Below, piece by piece: positions 47,703 through 56,809 of a DNA stretch of 64,000 nt. A program made the translations under genes and the position numbers. The stretch's first letter is position 1; each line of letters starts with the position of its first letter. Origin of the DNA: Trebonia sp963737285 (GTDB taxonomy: Bacteria > Actinomycetota > Actinomycetes > Streptosporangiales > Streptosporangiaceae); the NCBI GenBank assembly GCA_963737285.1, contig CAVTRT010000003.1, forward strand, positions 3,906,001 to 3,970,000. Direction: 5' to 3'. The notes below the pieces were generated by a model. It saw only the letters and a program-made list of their open reading frames with translations, was not told the origin of the DNA and did no database searches.

Positions 47703-48383
47703 TCAGGAGCCGGCGCGGCCCATGAACAGGCAGGTGAAGAAGGCCCGCCATACGATCTCGACGTCGCTGATCCCCGCCGCGGCGAAGGCCTCCAGGTGGT
47801 CGGCCCCGCTCGTGAGCGGATAGTTGTGATGGTGTTTCTCCCGCCCGCTGGCCGGCGGCACGAACTGCTTGCGCACCGCCCGCAGGCGCGCGTCCCAGAC
47901 GTCGGCGGGGCCGGTGTGGTCGAGGTTGACCAGCCATCCGCCCGGCGCGAGCAGCGCGGCGGCCTGCGCGTAGAAGGCGAGCAGCTCGCCCTTGTCCAGG
48001 TGGTGGGCGGCCCGCGAGGTCGTGATCACGTCCACGCCCGCCGGGATCGCGCCACCGGACAGATCGGTCATGTCGAGGATCCGGTACTCGACGCGGTCGC
48101 CGAAGCGTCCGAGGTTGACCTGCGCGATGTCGAGCATGGCGTCCGACACGTCGGTCCAGATCCCCCGCGCGGACGGGAACCGGTCGAGGAACACGGCCAG
48201 GAAGGCACCCGGGCCGCTGCCGATGTCCACTACGCATTCCGGTGCGGGGTTGTCATGGGCGACGACGGCGGACGCGATCCGGCGCGGGAACTCCAGGATG
48301 TCGGCCAGCCCGTCGTTGCTTGCCCAGTCGCGCGCGAAGTCGGCTTCGCGCCAGATTTCCCTGCCGCGCTGGTCCTGCTGCAT
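47703..48383 (-). CDS. SAM-dependent methyltransferase, class I
   Basis: 226 residues. Motif I VVDIGSGPGAFLAVF, motif II region GIWTDVSDAMLDIAQ, post-motif ILDMTDL, and GGWLVNLDHTGP. Paralogue of the protein at 61325-62044 (about half identical by eye, same HHH-x-YPLTS motif near the end). Its ATG overlaps the cupin stop (TGATG). Target unknown; an O-methylated intermediate or a carboxylate is plausible. Confidence 0.87.
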   Translation of the reverse strand: MQQDQRGREIWREADFARDWASNDGLADILEFPRRIASAVVAHDNPAPECVVDIGSGPGAFLAVFLDRFPSARGIWTDVSDAMLDIAQVNLGRFGDRVEYRILDMTDLSGGAIPAGVDVITTSRAAHHLDKGELLAFYAQAAALLAPGGWLVNLDHTGPADVWDARLRAVRKQFVPPASGREKHHHNYPLTSGADHLEAFAAAGISDVEIVWRAFFTCLFMGRAGS

Positions 48384-49396
48384 CAGAGCGTCACTGCCCG
48401 GGCCTCGTCGAACTCGGGGGCGTTCTCGAGGAAGGCCACGCGGTCGTAGCCGAGCTGCTTGAAGAGCCGGTTCTGGCCGGACAGCAGCCGCAGCGGCGCG
48501 CCGTCCGCGCTGAAGTGCTGCGCGATCGTGTTCTGCGGGACGTAGAGGGTGTCACCCTTGGTGATCTCGTACCGCGTCGGCTCCTTCGCGATCCGCGCGT
48601 AGTACTTGTCGTCGAGCTCCGCCTCGACTTCCCAGTGCAGGCTGTAGCCCGACCCCGACAGGACGTACAGCACCTCGTCCGCCATGTGCCAGCGCTTGCC
48701 CGACCGGCTGCCCGCTGGGATCTCCAGCTCGAAGACGTCCATGCTGAACGTGCGGGTGTCGGTCGTCTGCGAGGTCAGCTCGCGGACCCTGCCGAGCGGG
48801 GTCGTCTGCCACACGGTCTCGGCGGGCTTGACGACCTTCTTGCGCTCGAGGACGCCAGGGGTCCAGATCTGGGACCAGTCCTCGCGGGGGCCGAACTTCT
48901 CCGCATCGGCGACCGGCCCGCTCTTGCCCTGCTGGAGCAGCCCGAAGTACATCCACGTGGACTTCGCCTTCATGACGAGGCACGTCGCCTGCTCGTCGTA
49001 CGGGTTGAAGTGACGGTGAATCGAGTCGGTGTGAACGAGGACGAGGTCGTCCTTGGCCCAGTCGTAGCGCTGCCCGTCGTGGACCTCGTAGCCACGCCCG
49101 TCAAGGATGTAGAAGGCGGCCTCGTTCTGGTGGCCATGGCCGCTGTTGGACGACCGGGGCGGCAGCTGGACGAAGTGGACCTGGACCGTCTGCGTGAGGA
49201 ACGGGTCATCGCCCGGGCCGATCCGCCACCAGGTCTTGGACTTGGTGGGGTCACCGGTGTGACCCACCTTGGCGTCGTCCACGACGACGGAGTCGTCCCG
49301 TACCCGCGGCGCCGCCAGCTGAGCCGCGCGGAATTCCTTCAGTCCGTAGTTCTCCGAAGTGATCCCCCGCAGGAAGACCCGTCCGCTCTCTGCCAT
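48383..49396 (-). CDS. Bicupin protein (gentisate-dioxygenase-like fold)
   Basis: 337 residues. Two cupin domains: the first shows HGHQNEAAFYILDGRGYEVHDG (metal ligands His-x-His-x3-Glu) and a later His in DSIHRHFNP; the second shows RWHMADEVLYVLSG and IAQHFSA. Both appear metal-competent. It heads the cupin-methyltransferase-Rieske operon. Starts ATG at 49396, with CAAAGGAG upstream. An 18-codon relic at 62041-62097 is the start and end of a second copy. Confidence 0.8.
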   Translation of the reverse strand: MAESGRVFLRGITSENYGLKEFRAAQLAAPRVRDDSVVVDDAKVGHTGDPTKSKTWWRIGPGDDPFLTQTVQVHFVQLPPRSSNSGHGHQNEAAFYILDGRGYEVHDGQRYDWAKDDLVLVHTDSIHRHFNPYDEQATCLVMKAKSTWMYFGLLQQGKSGPVADAEKFGPREDWSQIWTPGVLERKKVVKPAETVWQTTPLGRVRELTSQTTDTRTFSMDVFELEIPAGSRSGKRWHMADEVLYVLSGSGYSLHWEVEAELDDKYYARIAKEPTRYEITKGDTLYVPQNTIAQHFSADGAPLRLLSGQNRLFKQLGYDRVAFLENAPEFDEARAVTL

Positions 49397-49441
49397 AGTG
49401 ACTCCTTTGCCGAAGTTCGGTCTAACTGTTATACCTCTGAC
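49397..49441 (-). promoter_or_regulatory. Conserved promoter/leader of the cupin operon
   Basis: The minus strand reads TCAGAGGTATAA, two variable bases, GTTAGACCGA, a short variable stretch, then CGGCAAAGGAGTC before the ATG. The same order and sequence precede the 62041-62097 relic. GACGTCAGACGTC just upstream (49440-49452) is palindromic. Confidence 0.6.
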
Positions 49442-49491
49442 GTCAGACGTCAGTCGATAGGCATGCCTGGGACGTGATCAAGATGCGGCTT

Positions 49492-49842
<351 letters not shown>

Positions 49843-49857
49843 GAGACGGTACCTCGT

Positions 49858-50892
49858 TCAGACGGCGTTGCCGGTTTCGGTCAGGTCGCTGGAGTGGCCG
49901 GGGAAGATGCTCGCCGCCGGATCGAGCGCGGCTACCGCGTTGTTCACCGCGGTAGCCGCCTCCCCGAACCCGACGGCGATGAGCCGCACCTTCCCCGGAT
50001 AGTTTGTGATGTCGCCCGCGGCGTAGACTCGCGGCAGGCTGGTCGCCATGGTGGTATCGACCGCTATCCGGCGGTCGTCGAGGCGCAGGCCCCACGCCTC
50101 GAAAGCGCGGATGTCCGCGGTAAAGCCGAGGGCCGCGATCACCGCCTGTGCCTTGATCCGGCTCGCCGTCTTCGCTTTCTTGTCCCAGACGTCAACCGCC
50201 TCTATCCACGACTCGCCTCCTGCCGCGGTCACCTCCGCGTTCGTGACGACGGGCACGCCCAGGTCTCGCACCTGCCGAACGAGCCCTTCGTGCGCCCGGA
50301 ACGACTCGCGCCGGTGGACCAGCGTCACCGACCGGGCCAGCGACGACAAGGTGAGCGCCCAGTCGAAGGCGCTGTCACCGCCGCCGACGATCACCACGTC
50401 CCTGTCCTTGTGCTCCTCCGGTCGCGGCACGAAGTACGCCAGCCCACGGTCCTCAAAGTCCGCGAGCGCGGGCAGCCGTCGCGGCGTGAACCTGCCGATG
50501 CCGCCGGTCACGACTACGAACCGGGCACGCAACCGCCGCCCGGACGACGTGGTCACGACCGGCGAGCCGTCGGCGTAGGCGAGCGTGCTCGCCTCCTCGC
50601 CCAGCAGGTACCGCGGGCCGTACCTCTGCGCCTGCGCTGCCAGCCCGGCGATGAGCTCACGGCCCTTGACCGCCGGGAATCCGGCGATGTCGTAGAGCAT
50701 CTTCTCCGGATACATGGCGGCGACCTGACCGCCGATCTCCGGAAGCGAGTCCATGACAGCGACGGACAGGCCGCGAAAGCCCGCGTAGTAGGCGGCGTAG
50801 AGCCCCACGGGCCCGGCACCGACGATGAGCACGTCGGCCTCTTCCCGGGTGCACTCGCCTGAGCAGCCAGGGACGGGCAGCGCGTGCGACAC
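49858..50892 (-). CDS. Ferredoxin-NADP+ reductase (YumC/TrxB-like flavoprotein)
   Basis: 344 residues from the GTG at 50892, which is correctly spaced from GGGAG (an upstream GTG at 50901 is too close). FAD motif VLIVGAGPVGLYAAYYAG, NADPH motif VVIVGGGDSAFDWA, C-terminal YAAGDITNYPGKVRLI. There is no CxxC redox pair, so it is a ferredoxin reductase rather than a thioredoxin reductase. First gene of the minus-strand run reductase-ferredoxin-cupin-methyltransferase-Rieske. Confidence 0.9.
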   Translation of the reverse strand: MSHALPVPGCSGECTREEADVLIVGAGPVGLYAAYYAGFRGLSVAVMDSLPEIGGQVAAMYPEKMLYDIAGFPAVKGRELIAGLAAQAQRYGPRYLLGEEASTLAYADGSPVVTTSSGRRLRARFVVVTGGIGRFTPRRLPALADFEDRGLAYFVPRPEEHKDRDVVIVGGGDSAFDWALTLSSLARSVTLVHRRESFRAHEGLVRQVRDLGVPVVTNAEVTAAGGESWIEAVDVWDKKAKTASRIKAQAVIAALGFTADIRAFEAWGLRLDDRRIAVDTTMATSLPRVYAAGDITNYPGKVRLIAVGFGEAATAVNNAVAALDPAASIFPGHSSDLTETGNAV

Positions 50893-50920
50893 AGAAATCA
50901 CTCCCGTCGATCATCGGACT

Positions 50921-50932
50921 AATGTCATACCA
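50921..50932 (-). promoter_or_regulatory. TGGTATGACATT operator half before the reductase
   Basis: Same 12-mer as at 44167-44178, here on the minus strand, 30 bp from the reductase start. Divergent to the GntR gene at 51189. Confidence 0.55.
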
Positions 50933-51188
50933 TTATGCATCAAATCGCACGTGCCGACAAGGCCCTCCACGGGACAGAACGCGAACGCACATCGCCGGCC
51001 AGCAAGGAATCCGGCCGCCCGTCGCGGGGGCGGCGGGGGGCGGCGGCGGGGGCGATTACCCGTTTCCAGCTGGGCTGGGCAAGCTCCCACTGGCCTGATC
51101 TTAAGGCTGACCGTATGCTGGGCTACACGTATAGTGATGACAGTCGGGTCAGCGCTGACGCCTGGGACGTTCGCTAAGGAGCGTGCAG

Positions 51189-51944
51189 ATGACTGCCCCA
51201 CGGGATGCCCTGCAGACCGCGGATACCGCCCTTCCTCGCGCCGAGGGCAACCTGTTCAGCCGTGTCAGTGTGGGCCGCATCTCTGAGATCATCGTCGAAC
51301 AGATCCGCCTGCTCATCCAGCAGGGACAGCTCAGGCCTGGCGACAGGCTCCCTCCCGAGCGCGACTTGTGCGAGCGCTTCGGCGTCAGCAGGGTCACGGT
51401 GCGCGAAGCCTTGCGCATGCTGGAGTCCAGTGGCCTGGTCGAGATCCGGGTCGGCGCCCGTGGCGGCGCCTTCGTAACCGTGCCGACCAGCGATCGAGTT
51501 GGCGAGGGCCTGGCCCAGCTGCTGAGCATGTCCGTGATCAGTGCCGCGGACGTGACAGAGGTCCGGATGGTGCTGGAAGTGGGGATTGTCCCCCTAGTCT
51601 GCGAGCGGGCCACCGAGGAGGACCTCGCCGACCTTGAGAAGATCTGCGAACGGTCCGAGAACGCGCTGCGCAGCAACGACTACTCCATGGCCATGTCGCT
51701 GGAGTTCCACACCCGCGTCGGGCAGGCGACGCACAACCCCGCGGCCGTCATGCTCATCGAGTCATTCCGCGGCCCGATCCTGATGTCGCTGCAGCAGGCC
51801 AAGGATGCCGCGCCCGAGATGGGCGAGGTCGGGACGGAGGAACACGAGCGCTTCATCGACGCGGTCAGGGCACGCGACGTGGACGCGGCCACCCGTATCA
51901 TGCGCGAGCACCTGGAGCGCACCGCGCACCGCGTCGGTCACTGA
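51189..51944 (+). CDS. GntR family regulator, FadR subfamily (FCD domain)
   Basis: 251 residues from the ATG with AAGGAG at 51176-51181. wHTH: LRPGDRLPPERDLCERFGVS, then RVTVREALRMLESSGLVEIR. FCD domain: ADVTEVRMVLEVGIVPLVCERA, LEFHTRVGQATHNPAAVM and HERFIDAVRARDVDAATRIM, with the metal-binding Asp/His residues. It is central in the 41-62 kb island and is the best candidate to bind the TGGTAT-type operators. Effector unknown, probably an aromatic acid or its ring-fission product. Confidence 0.92.
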   Translation: MTAPRDALQTADTALPRAEGNLFSRVSVGRISEIIVEQIRLLIQQGQLRPGDRLPPERDLCERFGVSRVTVREALRMLESSGLVEIRVGARGGAFVTVPTSDRVGEGLAQLLSMSVISAADVTEVRMVLEVGIVPLVCERATEEDLADLEKICERSENALRSNDYSMAMSLEFHTRVGQATHNPAAVMLIESFRGPILMSLQQAKDAAPEMGEVGTEEHERFIDAVRARDVDAATRIMREHLERTAHRVGH

Positions 51945-51982
51945 CAGATTGCGGGGCTGGCTTTGTTCCGCGCCAGGGCAGG

Positions 51983-52771
51983 TCAGTGGCCTAGCCCCTG
52001 GTTCTTGACCTCCTCCGCCTTCACCGCGGCTGCTTCCGGATCCAGATAGCGCCCGCCTGGCGTGACCGGCCTGAAGTCCGCGCCCAGTTCGTACAGCAGC
52101 GGGATGGCGGTGGGGATGTTCAGCCCCACGATGTCGCTGTCGCTGATCCCGTCCAGGTGCTTGACCAGGGCCCGCAGCGAGTTCCCGTGCGCCACGACCA
52201 GGACGGTGCGACCGGCCGCCAAGTCCGGCACGATCGCGTCGTGCCAGTACGGCAGCAGTCGCGCCACCACGTCGCGCAGGCACTCCGTCCGCGGCCGCAG
52301 TTCCGGCGGCAGGCCCGCGTACCGCGGGTCGCCCCGCTGGTCCATCAGGTCGCCCTCGGGGACCGGCGGCGGCGCGACGTCATACGACCGGCGCCACAGC
52401 ATGAACTGCCTGTCGCCGAACTCCGTGCGCACCTGCGCCCGGTCCCTGCCCTGCAGCGCTCCGTAGTGCCGCTCGTTCAGCCGCCACGACCTGCGCACCG
52501 GCAGCCAGCTCAGCCCCGCGGCCTGCAGCGCGATGTTCGCCGTCTGGATGGTACGCGTCAGCACGGACGTGTGCACGACGTCCAGCCGCACCCTGGCGTC
52601 GGCGAGCATCCGTCCGGCGGCGGCAGCCTCCTGCCTGCCGCTCGCGGCGAGCGGAACGTCCGCCCAGCCGGCGAACAGGCCCTTCGCGTTCCACTCGCTT
52701 TCCGCGTGGCGCAGCAGCACTAGCGTGCCGACGCCAACCCTTTCCGCGCTGGCCTTGCCCACGTCTGCCAT
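51983..52771 (-). CDS. gpmA: 2,3-bisphosphoglycerate-dependent phosphoglycerate mutase
   Basis: 262 residues. Histidine phosphatase motif LVLLRHAESEWNAKGLFAGW, NERHYGALQG and the second His VVAHGNSLRALVKHLDG. The enzyme interconverts 3- and 2-phosphoglycerate. Its presence inside a catabolic operon, after the EutA-like gene, is unusual; it may be a second copy serving gluconeogenic flux from pyruvate/oxaloacetate. Confidence 0.88.
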   Translation of the reverse strand: MADVGKASAERVGVGTLVLLRHAESEWNAKGLFAGWADVPLAASGRQEAAAAGRMLADARVRLDVVHTSVLTRTIQTANIALQAAGLSWLPVRRSWRLNERHYGALQGRDRAQVRTEFGDRQFMLWRRSYDVAPPPVPEGDLMDQRGDPRYAGLPPELRPRTECLRDVVARLLPYWHDAIVPDLAAGRTVLVVAHGNSLRALVKHLDGISDSDIVGLNIPTAIPLLYELGADFRPVTPGGRYLDPEAAAVKAEEVKNQGLGH

Positions 52772-52803
52772 CCTTTCCCGCGCTACGCGACAGCCCCGGG
52801 GAC

Positions 52804-54505
52804 CTAGTGGCTGAACACCAGCGACTTGATCGTCACCGGCACCGTGCCCGACGGCTGCCTAACCCGCCCGAGGTCGACGTAGTCCAAGTCGCGTAGCAGG
52901 ACGCCGTCGATGACGACAAGGTCGTTCGCGACTCCCAGCTCGTCATGGAGCAGCAGGCCCAGGGTGCGCGCGATGTCGCCGTCCAGCATCAGGTACAGCG
53001 CCGCGCCTGCGGCGATCCGGTCGGCTAGGCCTGACGCCACGGCTTCGGCGAGGGCGCGCACGCGGGCGTACTCGGGCGGCCCCTCCCAGTGCAGCGCCAC
53101 GACAAGGTCCCCGATCTCGCTGGCGGTGCCGCCAGTGGTGCTGGCGGCTGCGAAGCGGGCGACGTGCGACTTGATCTCCGCGCCGATGACCGCCGCGTCG
53201 ACGACATCGGGCAACTCGTACTGGGGCCGCGCGACGGGCAGGTTCCGCCGCGGCAGAATCCGCTCTGGCGAGCTTAGGTAGCTGGTAATACCGCTGAGCT
53301 GCACCGTGTACTCCGACGCGCCCAGGACCGTGGCCCGTATCCGCGCGTCAGCCGGACGCACCGGGGCGGGTAGCCGCCCGGCCCCGCCGGCCTCGCTGGC
53401 CTGGCCGGCCGCACCGCCGGCCCCGGCGGCCTGGCCGGACGCACCGCCGGCCCCGGCGGCCTGGCCGGCCGCACCGCCGGCCCCGGCGGCCTGGCCGGCC
53501 GCACCGCCGGCCCCGGCGGCCTGGCCGGACGCCTCGGCGGCCTTGCCCGCCGCGGCGAGAGCCGCGCCGAGATACGCGCCAGGTCCCCGAACGTGCGGGT
53601 CTCGGTGCCGTACAGGTACTCGGCCACCCCACCGGAGAAGACCAGGCCGTCGAGGTGGCCCAAGTCCGGCAGCGGGTCGGTCAGCCACAGCGACCGGTCA
53701 GCGGACGGGTCGCCGCGCAGCGCGAGAACAAGCTCCTGCGCCATCCGGCCGGCCACCGCGGCAAGCGTCCCGGGCCGGCGGCCGCGCCCAGCTCAAGGGA
53801 GATTCCCGCCCGCTCCGCGTGGTAGGCCCCGCCTGGCTCGAGGCGGGTGACGAGGCCGTCCTCGCCGGTCGCGACGAGGCGGCCGCCGACGTGGAGCGCT
53901 GCGGTGGCCGTGATCCTGCCGTCGTCCACCAGGGTGAGCTTGGTGGTGCCGCCCCCGATGTCGACGTTGAGCAGCCGGCTGTGGTCACGGCGCGACGCCC
54001 GCACCGTGCCCGAGCCGTAGGCCGCCAGCATGGCCTCCATGTGATGGCCGGCCGACGCGCAGACAAGGTCGCCAGCGTGCTCGCTGACCACGCCGGCGAT
54101 GGCCTCGGCATTGCGCCGTCGCAGCGCCTCGCCGGTCAAGATCACCACGCCGGTGTCGATGTCCTTCGGCGTGACCCCCGCGTCGGCGTACGCCTGATCG
54201 AGGATCTTGCCGAGCGCCTCGGCGTCGATGCTCATGCCCTCGGCGAACGGCGTGAAGTGCACCTGGGACTGAAAGTGCAGCTCACGGCGCACGACGACGA
54301 ACCTGCTCGTCAGGTTCTCGCTCAGGCGGCGCAGGTAGAGCCGCGAGAACGCCACCTGGGTGCCCGAGGAGCCGATGTCCACGCCGACGCTACGCAGCAT
54401 GACGTTGTCCTGCTGCCACATCGGGTTCTGCGTCAGCGGGACATCGGGCTCATCGTGGTGGTGGTCATCGCCATGGCCGTGCTGGCCGGTCACGGCGTCG
54501 GTCAT
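52804..54505 (-). pseudogene. EutA-like ATPase, ethanolamine ammonia-lyase reactivating factor family (two frameshifts)
   Basis: About 566 residues if the frames are joined. Actin/Hsp70-type phosphate loops: SVGVDIGSSGTQVAFSRL and LLNVDIGGGTTKLTL, LVFSGGVAEYLYG, and the ending IDGVLLRDLDYVDLG to VTIKSLVFSH as in EutA. One G seems lost near 53771 and another near 53580. The N-terminus is His-rich (GQHGHGDDHHHDEP). A Gly/Ala-rich repeat is inserted before RATVLGAS. No EutB/EutC is present in the window. The gene overlaps the bicupin stop by four bases. Confidence 0.8.
53398..53540. repeat. ~30-bp GC-rich tandem repeats inside the EutA-like gene
   Basis: About five copies of a ggcctggccggccgcaccgc-type unit encode GQAAGAGGAA repeats. 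Normal EutA proteins lack this insertion; it is probably a variable-length linker. Confidence 0.8.
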
Positions 54506-55638
54506 GCGGTTGGCGCGAGCTCGCCGGGCAGCGGGGGCAGGTCGTCAAGCTCAGCGGCGTAGGCGGCGTCCATGTCCGGCACCAGGTTCTTCTTCGCCAG
54601 CGCCTCGACGAAGGTCTCGCGCACGACCGGGGACTCGTCGGCGTAGTCGATCTGGTCGCCGCCGACGCGCCTGCTGATCCAGGCCTTCGGCACGCCCTGG
54701 GCGTTGCGGATGGAGACCACCTCGTGCTTGAAGGCGAGGTAGCGTGCCGGGGCGTCACCAGTGTTGAAGTGCTGGTGATACCACATGTTCGGCGGGACGA
54801 TCAGCGTGCCGGGCTTCCACTCATACCGCCGTGGCTCCTCGCCTTCCGGCCACATCAGGCTGAACCCCTCGCCGGACAAGATGATGACGTGCGCCCCCGG
54901 ACCGTGCCGGTGGCCCTTCTTGTACGTCGCCACGGGGAACTGCGAGATGTGGCTATTCATCGAGCCCTTGGCCATCATGAAGCGGATGTGGCCGCCGCCG
55001 GCCCCGCGTTCCTTTGCCTCGTTGAGCGGCAGGTTGACCGCGTCGGCGACGAAGTTCGTCTTGAGCAGCAGGCCCTCGCGCTCGTCCTTGTCGGCGAAGT
55101 AGTCCGGCTCGCCGTTGAAGCGTCCCTTGAAGTCGTGCGGGGTGTTGAAGACGAACTCCGGCTCGTCGTACAGGTTGATGATCGGCGGCATGTTCGTCGA
55201 CGACACGAAGCGCGCGGCGGTCGTGCCGGAGCCGTTGAAGTGCTGGTGCCAGGTGTTGAGCGGGATCGCGAACAGCGAGCCGGGACCCCACTCGAAGGTC
55301 ACCTTGGCCCCCGCGTCGTTCCAGACCTCGGTCGAGCCGTGCCCGGACAGGACGAGGACCATCTCCTCGAAGAGCTGGCGCTGCGGGGCGAGCTTGCCGG
55401 CGGCCGGGATCTCGCAGACGTAACAGTCGTTGGACGTGCGCGAGGCCTCGTGGTTGATGAAGACGCCCCGGCCGCCGCGGCGCTCCCAGGGCTTCAGCTC
55501 GACGGTGTTGAGGTCGGGTATGTAGTGGGCGGCGATGATGTCGAGGCCTTCGGCCTCGACCCAGCGCACGTAGGGGGAGTCCTTCTCCCTGGCGAACTTC
55601 TTCGCAAGGTTGTCTGAGACAAGGGCGTCGCTGGCCAT
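54502..55638 (-). CDS. Bicupin protein, candidate ring-cleaving dioxygenase
   Basis: 378 residues. Cupin 1: RQLFEEMVLVLSGHGSTEVW and TWHQHFNGSG; cupin 2: KKGHRHGPGAHVIILSGEGFSLMW with His-x-His, and MWYHQHFNTG. Overall similar to gentisate/salicylate 1,2-dioxygenase-type bicupins, but longer at the N-terminus. It is not closely similar to the bicupin at 48383. GGAGGG precedes the ATG. It heads an operon with the EutA-like gene and gpmA. Because LigAB is absent, it is a candidate for the ring-opening step. Confidence 0.75.
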   Translation of the reverse strand: MASDALVSDNLAKKFAREKDSPYVRWVEAEGLDIIAAHYIPDLNTVELKPWERRGGRGVFINHEASRTSNDCYVCEIPAAGKLAPQRQLFEEMVLVLSGHGSTEVWNDAGAKVTFEWGPGSLFAIPLNTWHQHFNGSGTTAARFVSSTNMPPIINLYDEPEFVFNTPHDFKGRFNGEPDYFADKDEREGLLLKTNFVADAVNLPLNEAKERGAGGGHIRFMMAKGSMNSHISQFPVATYKKGHRHGPGAHVIILSGEGFSLMWPEGEEPRRYEWKPGTLIVPPNMWYHQHFNTGDAPARYLAFKHEVVSIRNAQGVPKAWISRRVGGDQIDYADESPVVRETFVEALAKKNLVPDMDAAYAAELDDLPPLPGELAPTA

Positions 55639-55663
55639 GAACCCTCCATAAGCTATGTTGGTC

Positions 55664-55682
55664 CAATGGTAATACCAATGGA
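55664..55682. promoter_or_regulatory. Palindromic FadR-type operator
   Basis: CCAATGGTAATACCAATGG has the core TGGTAATACCA, the classical T-G-G-T-N3-A-C-C-A dyad of FadR-family operators. It lies 25-45 bp before the bicupin start and is the most symmetrical site in the island. Confidence 0.75.
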
Positions 55683-55798
55683 TTGACGGTTGACGGCCGG
55701 CCCTTCCCCGCGACGCGGAACATCAGGGCGTCCCGCGAGTGCCGACGCACCGGCCCGTGCCCCGGACGGACTCCAGCCCCTCGCGCGTCTCTCGTTTT

Positions 55799-56809
55799 TC
55801 AGGCGAGCCGCGCGTCGAGGCGGGGGTAGACGCGGCGGACGTTCGTCTCGTAGATCGCGCGCAGGTCGTCCGCCGGCAGGCCAGCCTTGTCGACATACCG
55901 CTTCGTGTCGTCCCAGGGGAAATCGCCGTCCGGGTTGTCGCCCCGCACCGCGCCGAGCATCTCCGAGGCGAACAGGATGTTCTGCGCCGGGATGACGGAC
56001 GTCAGCAGGTCGATGCCCGGCTGGTGGTAGACGCACGTGTCGAAGAAGACGTTCCCCATCACGTGCGAGTACAGCGGCGGCCGCTTCTCTCGCATGACCA
56101 GGCCGTGGTAACGGCCCCAGTGGTACGGGACCGCGCCGCCGCCGTGCGGGATCACGAACCGCAGGCCCGCGAACCGGCCGAACAGGTCGCCCGAGACAAG
56201 CTGCATGAACACTGTCGTGTCCGCGTTCAGGTAGTGCGCGCCCAGCGTGTGGACCGCCGGGTTGCACGACCCCGACACGTGGATCATCGCCGGGACGTCT
56301 AGCTCTGTCAGCTTCTCGTACAGCGGGTACCAGTACTCGTCCGTCAGCGGCGGCGACGTCCAGTGGCCCCCGGACGGGTCCGGGTTCAGGTTGGCCCCGA
56401 CGAAGCCCAGCTCCGTGACGCACCGCTCCAGCTCCGCGACGCACTCGTCGAGCGGCTCGCCCGCCACCTGCGGCAACTGGCACGCTCCCGCGTACTGCGC
56501 CGGGAACAGCTTCGTCACCCGGTAGACGAGGTCGTTGCTCTCACGCGCCCACGCCACCGCCGCCTCCGGGTCGGTCACGTGGTGCCCCATGCCTGAGGCC
56601 CTCGGGGAGAAGATCGTGAAGTCGGTGCCGCGTTCCCTCGCGATCCGCAGCTGGTTGCTCTCGATCGTCTCCCGGATCTGGTCGTCGCTGATCTGCGCCA
56701 GCGCCGGCTCCGGCAGCGCGGGGTCCGCCAGCCGGGCGAGTTGCGCGTCCCGGAAGTCCTGCAGCGCCGTCGGGGCGGTCGTGTAGTGGCCGTGACAGTC
56801 GATGATCAC
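55799..56809 (-). CDS. ligJ: 4-oxalomesaconate hydratase (amidohydrolase family)
   Basis: 336 residues. The N-terminus MIIDCHGHYTTAP has the HxH metal pair, followed by ISDDQIRETIESNQLRIARERG, FSPRASGMGHHV, GFVGANLNPDPSGGHWTSPPLTD, MIHVSGSCNPAVHTLGAHYL, HGGGAVPYHWGR and NVFFDTCVYHQPGIDLL. Together these are highly characteristic of LigJ. It hydrates 4-oxalomesaconate to 4-carboxy-4-hydroxy-2-oxoadipate. It overlaps ligK by four bases. Confidence 0.93.
   Translation of the reverse strand: MIIDCHGHYTTAPTALQDFRDAQLARLADPALPEPALAQISDDQIRETIESNQLRIARERGTDFTIFSPRASGMGHHVTDPEAAVAWARESNDLVYRVTKLFPAQYAGACQLPQVAGEPLDECVAELERCVTELGFVGANLNPDPSGGHWTSPPLTDEYWYPLYEKLTELDVPAMIHVSGSCNPAVHTLGAHYLNADTTVFMQLVSGDLFGRFAGLRFVIPHGGGAVPYHWGRYHGLVMREKRPPLYSHVMGNVFFDTCVYHQPGIDLLTSVIPAQNILFASEMLGAVRGDNPDGDFPWDDTKRYVDKAGLPADDLRAIYETNVRRVYPRLDARLA

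Noticed and set aside
52804..54505. Evidence for an ethanolamine utilisation (Eut) operon or microcompartment
   Set aside because: Only the EutA-like protein is present; no EutB, EutC or shell proteins in the window.
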